From the NCBI GenBank assembly GCA_947629865.1, contig CANRFJ010000016.1, forward strand, positions 1 through 64,000: DNA of 64,000 nucleotides, written 5' to 3'. The notes under the pieces are model-generated. The model was not told the origin of the DNA and ran no database searches. It saw nothing but the letters and a program-made list of their open reading frames with translations. Positions 59,832 to 64,000 of the stretch are shown here, piece by piece (the stretch's first letter is position 1; each line of letters starts with the position of its first letter). The position numbers were made by a program, and so were the translations under genes. The DNA comes from an uncultured Lachnospiraceae bacterium. GTDB taxonomy: Bacteria > Bacillota > Clostridia > Lachnospirales > Lachnospiraceae.

Positions 59832-60446
59832 TTAATTATCCCCGCGGATCTGCTGGGGCAGACGTTGCAGGCAGAGAAGGGCGAGCGCCCCGATGAGCGC
59901 TCCGGCGACAAGGCCCGCAAAGTATAAAAAGGGAAGGTATCCGAGAAGGGAAGTAAATCCCACCAGGCAGGAGGCCACGATAAACTGGCCGGCGTTGTGG
60001 AGGATACCGCCCACAGCGCTTATGCCAATCAGAGAGAGACGCGGGCGCTTCTTTTTATATGGGGAAATCCCGCTGACGGCGTCGGGCATTTTTGCCCCGT
60101 CTGACGCTCTTTCACCAAGACGTTTGTTTCCCGTCTCGTCTGCATCAAAACCTCTCCTCAGCAGATACATGGCGCACAGGCTCAGAACACTGCCGGCCAG
60201 ACTGTAGAGAAATCCAAACAGACTTCCGAAAGTCAGGGCGTTCAGGAGGTTCCGCACCAGGGACACGCCCAGGGCGGCGGGAAAACCGTCCCGATACAGT
60301 ACGATCACGATGATCAGATTGGCGAAGCCCAGCTTGATGCCGGGGAACGGGATTGGGAGCGGAAACAGGCTCTCTATATAACTGAATATAAACGCCACGG
60401 CGGTAAAGACCGCAAGCTCTGCTATCCGGGCGGTGTGTCTGTGCAT
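59832..60446 (-). CDS. Gx transporter family membrane protein (HepS component I-type, EetB-like)
   Basis: A 204-residue integral membrane protein, five to six helices, with conserved KLGFANLIIVIVLY and FGSLFGFLYSLAG, followed by GGILHNAGQFIVA. This matches the PF07456 group, mislabelled heptaprenyl diphosphate synthase component I. It is paired with a NusG-domain-II protein, as in flavin-based extracellular electron transfer loci (EetA and EetB of Listeria). A loop of about 40 hydrophilic residues (about 103-140, RGFDADETGNKRLGERASDG) interrupts the helices and looks like an insertion. AAGGAG precedes the ATG. Its precise job is unknown. Confidence 0.82.
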   Translation of the reverse strand: MHRHTARIAELAVFTAVAFIFSYIESLFPLPIPFPGIKLGFANLIIVIVLYRDGFPAALGVSLVRNLLNALTFGSLFGFLYSLAGSVLSLCAMYLLRRGFDADETGNKRLGERASDGAKMPDAVSGISPYKKKRPRLSLIGISAVGGILHNAGQFIVASCLVGFTSLLGYLPFLYFAGLVAGALIGALALLCLQRLPQQIRGDN

Positions 60447-60497
60447 GGAAATCTCCTTTCCGGGCGGGCGCCTGTACTTTATCTCATGGAAAGTATG

Positions 60498-60920
60498 TTA
60501 CCGGACGACGGCGTCCGGAGCCGCGCCGCCCTGTTTGCCATCCCCGTCTGCGATGCGGAGCACCAGCCGGTGTGGAAGGCAGACGATAGTTTCGCCAGCG
60601 CGGGAAATCCCGCCGGTGCGTATGCAGGTGTGGTCGCCGCAGTTCGCCTCTGTCATAGAGGCAGCGCCGTCCCTTATCCGGAACGTGTTTGTTCCATGAG
60701 AGGTGGATACGGTTTTCTCGGTTTCTTCGCTCAGGGGCAACGTCTCCTGCAGAGCGCCGTCCACATAGATCTCCAACTGTGCGTCTCCCGTGGACGGAGC
60801 GCCGGAAAGCGCTCCCGGCAGATAGAGAAAGCCGGTGAGTAAAAGTCCGGCGGCAGACAGCAGACAGAGGAGAATCCAGTCTCCGGGAAGCGGGCGGAGC
60901 CCACTGGTTTTTTTTGTCAT
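60498..60920 (-). CDS. NusG domain II-containing protein (EetA-like)
   Basis: A 140-residue protein: one membrane helix (about 14-36) and a NusG_II (DUF1312) domain outside the membrane. The conserved Cys-rich block is EANCGDHTCIRTGGIS followed by GETIVCLPHRLVL; its cysteines and histidines can bind a metal. These domains occur with Gx transporters and ApbE-type flavinyltransferases in electron-transfer loci. The downstream (minus strand) Gx transporter gene begins 51 bp later, so the two form an operon. Confidence 0.82.
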   Translation of the reverse strand: MTKKTSGLRPLPGDWILLCLLSAAGLLLTGFLYLPGALSGAPSTGDAQLEIYVDGALQETLPLSEETEKTVSTSHGTNTFRIRDGAASMTEANCGDHTCIRTGGISRAGETIVCLPHRLVLRIADGDGKQGGAAPDAVVR

Positions 60921-61069
60921 GGCGTCACTTACTTTCCGTATTTGTTGTCAGCAGTTTCCTATAAATAAGAAGATAGCAGATTCATGCTGGAAAGTCAAAA
61001 CCATAAAAGAAAAAGAAAATAAATAAAGAAGTAATTGCGCAGAGTCTGTGTTACCAGATTTTCAAGGGC

Positions 61070-61190
61070 AAAAAATAAGCCGCCATTACCCGGACGTAAT
61101 GACGGCGGCCTCGTAAGAGGTTAAACATTACTACGAAGGTAAACCGCTTCCGGTTTCCCAAAGGGGAGTCGAAACGGCTTCCCTTTTCTT
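61070..61190 (-). ncRNA. Candidate small RNA on the minus strand, about 121 nt
   Basis: On the minus strand a sigma-A promoter (61225-61197) is followed after about 120 nt by a strong terminator: GCCGCC/GGCGGC plus GTAAT/ATTAC stem (61109-61079) and TTATTTTTT. In between are two further hairpins (AAACCG-GAAG-CGGTTT at about 61156-61141, and an imperfect AAGGGAAGCCG stem at about 61184-61160) and a CCTC-TTAC-GAGG mini hairpin. No conserved protein is encoded, although a 19-codon stretch ends at a TAA. It could be a regulatory RNA or an antitoxin RNA of a type I system; I do not recognise a family. Confidence 0.6.
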
Positions 61191-61196
61191 GTCTAC

Positions 61197-61225
61197 ACTA
61201 TACCACGATAAACCGGATTCGTCAA
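61197..61225 (-). promoter_or_regulatory. Promoter of the minus-strand small RNA
   Basis: Minus strand: TTGACG (61225-61220), 17 bp, TATAGT (61202-61197). Confidence 0.75.
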
Positions 61226-61285
61226 ACAGAATTTGCTCCGGCGATGAAAAGCGGGGGAAAAGGAAAAAGAAAAATGAAAAAACGA

Positions 61286-61315
61286 TTGACGAAGGGAGAT
61301 AATCTGTGTTATAGT
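61286..61315 (+). promoter_or_regulatory. Promoter of rpmG-secE-nusG
   Basis: TTGACG (61286-61291), 18 bp, TATAGT (61310-61315). The leader to rpmG is about 78 nt and AT-rich. Confidence 0.65.
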
Positions 61316-61398
61316 ATTCTAGCGATGGATTAGGTCTTTTTTTTATGCCTAAAATTTTATTCTGACATTTGACTACAAAATATCACGGAGGTGACAGA

Positions 61399-61548
61399 AT
61401 GCGTACCAAGATTACTTTGGAATGTACGGAGTGCAAGCAGCGCAACTACAACATGACCAAAGAAAAGAAAAACCATCCGGACAGAATGGAGACAAAGAAG
61501 TATTGTAAATTTTGCAGGAAACACACATTACACAAGGAGACCAAGTAG
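61399..61548 (+). CDS. rpmG: 50S ribosomal protein L33
   Basis: A 49-residue ribosomal protein of the zinc-ribbon type. [18 protein letters not shown] and [15 protein letters not shown] show the two CxxC pairs of the zinc-binding form. GGAGGTGA lies 6-8 bp before the ATG. It precedes secE and nusG, as in most Firmicutes. It is below 60 codons and is easily missed by automatic calling. Confidence 0.97.
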   Translation: MRTKITLECTECKQRNYNMTKEKKNHPDRMETKKYCKFCRKHTLHKETK

Positions 61549-61581
61549 TCCGTGTGATGTTTCGGAAAGGATGTGTGTCAC

Positions 61582-61785
61582 ATGAGCGAAGCAGAAAAGG
61601 CTTCAAAACCAAACTTCTTCAAAAATCTCAAAAGTGAGTTCAAGAAGTGCACATGGCCGAAGAAAGAGGAGCTTGCAAAACAGTCTGCGCTGGTAATTGC
61701 GGTGTCGGTTGTTTTGGGAGTGCTGATTTCCGGTATTGACTGGGCGATCCGCCTCGGATTGCAGGCGCTCAATATCGTTTCGTAG
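61582..61785 (+). CDS. secE: Preprotein translocase subunit SecE
   Basis: A 67-residue single-spanning SecYEG subunit: amphipathic helix NFFKNLKSEFKKCTWPKKEEL and one membrane helix (about 36-57). ATG 61582 has AAAGGAT upstream; ATG 61573 would add three residues. It lies between rpmG and nusG. Confidence 0.96.
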   Translation: MSEAEKASKPNFFKNLKSEFKKCTWPKKEELAKQSALVIAVSVVLGVLISGIDWAIRLGLQALNIVS

Positions 61786-61794
61786 GAGGTTGCC

Positions 61795-62313
61795 ATGGCA
61801 GAAGAAGCAAAATGGTATGTAGTTCATACTTATTCGGGTTATGAGAATAAGGTAAAAGCAGATATTGAGAAGACAATCGAGAACCGCAGCCTTCAGGATC
61901 AGATCATGGAAGTCATGATTCCGATGCAGACGGTGGTGGAAGAAAAAAACGGCGAGAAAAAGCAGGTGCAGAAAAAAATGTTTCCCGCCTATGTCCTCAT
62001 CAATATGATTATGAATGACCAGACATGGTATGTGGTGCGGAACACGCGCGGCGTGACCGGATTCGTCGGCCCGGGCTCCAAGCCGGTTCCGCTGACGGAA
62101 GAAGAAATCACCAACATGGGATTTCTGGCGCAGGCCGAGGCCTCTCCGTTCTCTGTGGGAGACAAGGTTATCGTCACCGAGGGAGTGTGGCAGGATACCA
62201 ACGGAGTGGTTCAGGAGGTTCATCCGGCGAAGCAGATGGCGGTGATCGTCATCGACATGTTTGGCCGCGACACGCCAGTTGAGATTGACTTCTCAGAATT
62301 GAAACAACTGTAA
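61795..62313 (+). CDS. nusG: Transcription termination/antitermination protein NusG
   Basis: A 172-residue transcription elongation factor. NGN domain (about 1-115) with KWYVVHTYSGYENKVK and QKKMFPAYVLINMIMNDQTW; C-terminal KOW domain (GDKVIVTEGVWQDTNGVVQE). GTAGGAGG precedes the ATG, 9 bp after secE. Standard length for Firmicutes. Confidence 0.98.
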   Translation: MAEEAKWYVVHTYSGYENKVKADIEKTIENRSLQDQIMEVMIPMQTVVEEKNGEKKQVQKKMFPAYVLINMIMNDQTWYVVRNTRGVTGFVGPGSKPVPLTEEEITNMGFLAQAEASPFSVGDKVIVTEGVWQDTNGVVQEVHPAKQMAVIVIDMFGRDTPVEIDFSELKQL

Positions 62314-62334
62314 GAATAACAGGAGGATTAAAAA

Positions 62335-62760
62335 ATGGCTAAGAAAGTTGAAGGATATATTAAACTGCAGATTCCGGCAGGAAAAGCGACGCCGGCGCCG
62401 CCGGTTGGCCCGGCTCTCGGCCAGCACGGTGTGAACATTGTTCAGTTTACAAAAGAATTCAATGCCAGGACGGCAGGACAGGAAGGAATGATTATTCCGG
62501 TTGTGATTACCGTCTATGCGGACAGAAGCTTCAGCTTCATCACGAAGACTCCGCCGGCAGCAGTGCTTCTCAAAAAAGCGTGCAAGATCCAGTCCGGCTC
62601 CGGTGAGCCGAACAAGAAAAAGGTAGCCAGCATTTCCAAGGCAGAGTTGCAGAAGATCGCAGAGCTCAAGATGCCGGATCTGAATGCGGGGAGCATGGAA
62701 GCGGCTATCAGCATGATTGCCGGAACGGCGAGAAGCATGGGAATCACAGTAGAGGAATAG
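62335..62760 (+). CDS. rplK: 50S ribosomal protein L11
   Basis: A 141-residue protein of the GTPase-associated centre. [20 protein letters not shown] and [18 protein letters not shown] are the N-terminal thiostrepton-site region; [18 protein letters not shown] ends it. AGGAGG is before the ATG, 21 bp after nusG. A structured RNA region follows, not rplA directly. Confidence 0.98.
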   Translation: MAKKVEGYIKLQIPAGKATPAPPVGPALGQHGVNIVQFTKEFNARTAGQEGMIIPVVITVYADRSFSFITKTPPAAVLLKKACKIQSGSGEPNKKKVASISKAELQKIAELKMPDLNAGSMEAAISMIAGTARSMGITVEE

Positions 62761-62761
62761 T

Positions 62762-62861
62762 GTGAAAAATCACACGGGAATTTGTGCCGGAGCGTCACAA
62801 ATTCCCCTGATGGCAGACGCGAATTTGAGATTCGCGTCGCCCTGTCGCGAAAACGCTCCGG
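62762..62861 (+). ncRNA. Structured RNA element with predicted pseudoknot between rplK and rplA
   Basis: Just after the rplK stop lie TGTGA-AAAA-TCACA (62761-62774), stem 1 of 11 perfect pairs (62776-62786 with 62796-62806) and stem 2 of 9 perfect pairs (62816-62824 with 62830-62838). The 9-nt loop of stem 1, CCGGAGCGT (62787-62795), is exactly complementary to ACGCTCCGG (62853-62861), so loop and tail can form a pseudoknot. No T-run follows, so it is not an ordinary terminator. About 125 nt more, AT-rich, lead to rplA. A role in differential expression or L1 autoregulation is possible. Confidence 0.7.
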
Positions 62862-62986
62862 AATGAGGAATAAAATTAAAAAAGTCAGATTTTAGGATTT
62901 AAGAAAAAGATTTAATCGCATATGGACGTTGTGGGAGAAAATTGAAGATTTCAAAAATTCGCTAATACCACCAGGAGGTTAAGAAC

Positions 62987-63679
62987 ATGAAAAGAGGTAA
63001 AAAGTATACAGAAGCCGCAAAGTTGGTTGACCGCGCGGCACAGTATGATGTAGAAGATGCAATTGACCTTGTAAAAAAGACAGCAGTTGCAAAATTCGAT
63101 GAGACCGTAGAAGCGCATATCCGTCTCGGCGTAGACGGACGTCATGCCGACCAGCAGGTGCGCGGCGCCGTAGTGCTGCCGCACGGGACAGGCAAGACCG
63201 TCCGCGTCCTCGTGTTTGCCAAGGGAGACAAGGCGACAGAGGCAGAGGCAGCCGGAGCAGATTATGTAGGAGCAGAGGAACTTATTCCGAAAATCCAGAA
63301 CGACGGCTGGTTTGAGTTCGACGTTGTAGTTGCGACACCGGATATGATGGGTGTTGTCGGCCGTCTGGGACGTGTCCTCGGCCCCAAGGGCCTGATGCCG
63401 AACCCGAAGGCCGGTACGGTAACAATGGATGTTACAAAGGCTGTCAATGATATTAAAGCCGGTAAGATTGAGTATCGTCTGGACAAGGCGAACATTATTC
63501 ACTGTCCGGTCGGAAAAGCATCCTTTACAGAGGAGCAGCTCGCCGACAACTTCAATACGCTGATGGATGCCATTATCAAGGCAAAGCCGTCCAGCGCCAA
63601 GGGACAGTATGTACGAAGCGTCACACTCACCAATACAATGGGCCCTGGAATCCGTGTGAACCCATTGAAATTTGCATAA
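62987..63679 (+). CDS. rplA: 50S ribosomal protein L1
   Basis: A 230-residue ribosomal protein of the L1 stalk, also a translational repressor in many bacteria. [40 protein letters not shown] and [20 protein letters not shown] are signature segments. AGGAGG lies 8 bp before the ATG. It is separated from rplK by 226 bp of structured RNA, whereas the two genes usually adjoin. Confidence 0.98.
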   Translation: MKRGKKYTEAAKLVDRAAQYDVEDAIDLVKKTAVAKFDETVEAHIRLGVDGRHADQQVRGAVVLPHGTGKTVRVLVFAKGDKATEAEAAGADYVGAEELIPKIQNDGWFEFDVVVATPDMMGVVGRLGRVLGPKGLMPNPKAGTVTMDVTKAVNDIKAGKIEYRLDKANIIHCPVGKASFTEEQLADNFNTLMDAIIKAKPSSAKGQYVRSVTLTNTMGPGIRVNPLKFA

Positions 63680-63687
63680 GAATATGC

Positions 63688-63717
63688 TTGACAAAACGGT
63701 GTGGTGTGTGCTACACT
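63688..63717 (+). promoter_or_regulatory. Promoter of rplJ
   Basis: TTGACA (63688-63693), 18 bp, TACACT (63712-63717), starting 8 bp after rplA. Confidence 0.75.
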
Positions 63718-63724
63718 AACAAAA

Positions 63725-63856
63725 GTTTATAACTGCCGTAGACAGCAGGTGTCCGGAACGGACGTAAGCACAGCGCCTGCCGAGGAGATTGTTTGATACG
63801 ATTAAGAGTAAATCCGATTCCCTCTGTCTGCGCATTATGGACAGAGGGAATTTTAT
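63725..63856 (+). ncRNA. L10 leader (rplJ autoregulatory RNA)
   Basis: The sequence between the rplJ promoter and gene has the layout and text of the Firmicutes L10 leader, bound by the L10(L12)4 complex. It includes GCCGTAGACAGCAGGTGTCC, the kink-turn/hairpin region, and ends in a 12-bp perfect hairpin (63817-63828 with 63840-63851) followed by TTTATAT, a terminator-like attenuator before the ribosome binding site. Confidence 0.85.
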
Positions 63857-63879
63857 ATATGAGAGGAGGTAAATATCGG

Positions 63880-64000
63880 ATGGCTAAAGTCGAATTAAAA
63901 GCACCGGTGGTTGACGAGATAAAAGGCTATGTCGCAGACGCCAAGGCAGCGGTTCTGGTAGACTACCGCGGACTTACAGTGGAGCAGGATACGAGACTCC
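63880..64000 (+). CDS. rplJ: 50S ribosomal protein L10 (5' part, cut by the window)
   Basis: The first 40 codons of L10, MAKVELKAPVVDEIKGYV and then AKAAVLVDYRGLTVEQDT, with AGGAGG upstream of ATG 63880. It runs off the right edge; rplL should follow. Confidence 0.97.
   Translation, partial: MAKVELKAPVVDEIKGYVADAKAAVLVDYRGLTVEQDTRL

Noticed and set aside
62776-62806. Terminator after rplK
   Set aside because: The stem is strong but no T-run follows on the plus strand; downstream rplA has no recognisable promoter of its own, and the loop pairs with a distal site.

Overview
The window looks like a chromosomal segment of an anaerobic, spore-forming member of the Clostridia, most likely Lachnospiraceae. 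The support is: sporulation genes (spoIIID, a spoIIQ-like M23 protein) with recognisable sporulation-type promoters, a six-gene Rnf complex, flavin-dependent thymidylate synthase, AddAB, Firmicutes-type 6S RNA, an L10 leader, strong AGGAGG ribosome binding sites, and a secreted GH10 xylanase suggesting a plant-fibre or gut habitat. Assignments come from reading sequence and motifs; no database was searched.

Region 1 (1-9486) is AT-rich and foreign-looking. It holds the tail of an unidentified gene, then a PD-(D/E)XK (DUF4420-like) protein, a C5-cytosine methyltransferase and a Vsr endonuclease, which together form a restriction-modification-like operon. Next come broken toxin-antitoxin remnants (HicB, UPF0175/PIN) with a duplicated 102-bp segment flanking two orphan genes, an AbiH-type abortive infection gene, a complete type III toxin-antitoxin locus of the CptIN type (two 45-nt RNA repeats, terminator, CptN toxin), a transcribed tRNA-like element, a DUF4145 protein, and a CstA-type transporter with atypical codon use. 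The foreign character stops abruptly at 9483/9487.

Region 2 (9487-20433) has an ion permease, a Big_2-type surface protein, an ABC-class ATPase, a Na/Pi cotransporter, a multidomain GH10 xylanase, spoIIID (sigma-E-type promoter), a MATE exporter and a GH25 lysozyme. Region 3 (20500-31000) is the rnfCDGEAB operon ended by a bidirectional terminator, then a LacI-family regulator next to a sulfate ABC transporter operon whose promoter is surrounded by palindromic operator-like sites. Region 4 (31000-50600) has a five-domain HPt-REC-HD-GYP-GGDEF protein, a Big_2-type protein, an OmpR/HK pair, 6S RNA, nadE, an FMN_bind-like membrane protein, addBA, a methyltransferase, a glucosaminidase and a cohesin/cadherin-like membrane protein.

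Region 5 (50600-61000) has a YtrA-like GntR regulator, clpC, a conserved small protein, radA, a small membrane protein, a C_GCAxxG_C_C protein, thyX, a degenerate SpoIIQ-like M23 protein under a sigma-F/G-type promoter, a RelB-YafQ toxin-antitoxin pair and a Gx-transporter/NusG-II pair related to flavin-based extracellular electron transfer. Region 6 (61000-64000) is the translation block rpmG-secE-nusG-rplK-rplA-rplJ. It includes an antisense-strand small RNA candidate before rpmG, a pseudoknot-forming RNA between rplK and rplA, and the L10 leader.

The observations I rate highest are the defence island with CptIN, the pseudoknot RNA at 62762-62861, the small RNA at 61070-61190, the LacI-controlled sulfate operon, and the tRNA-like transcript at 6913-7180.
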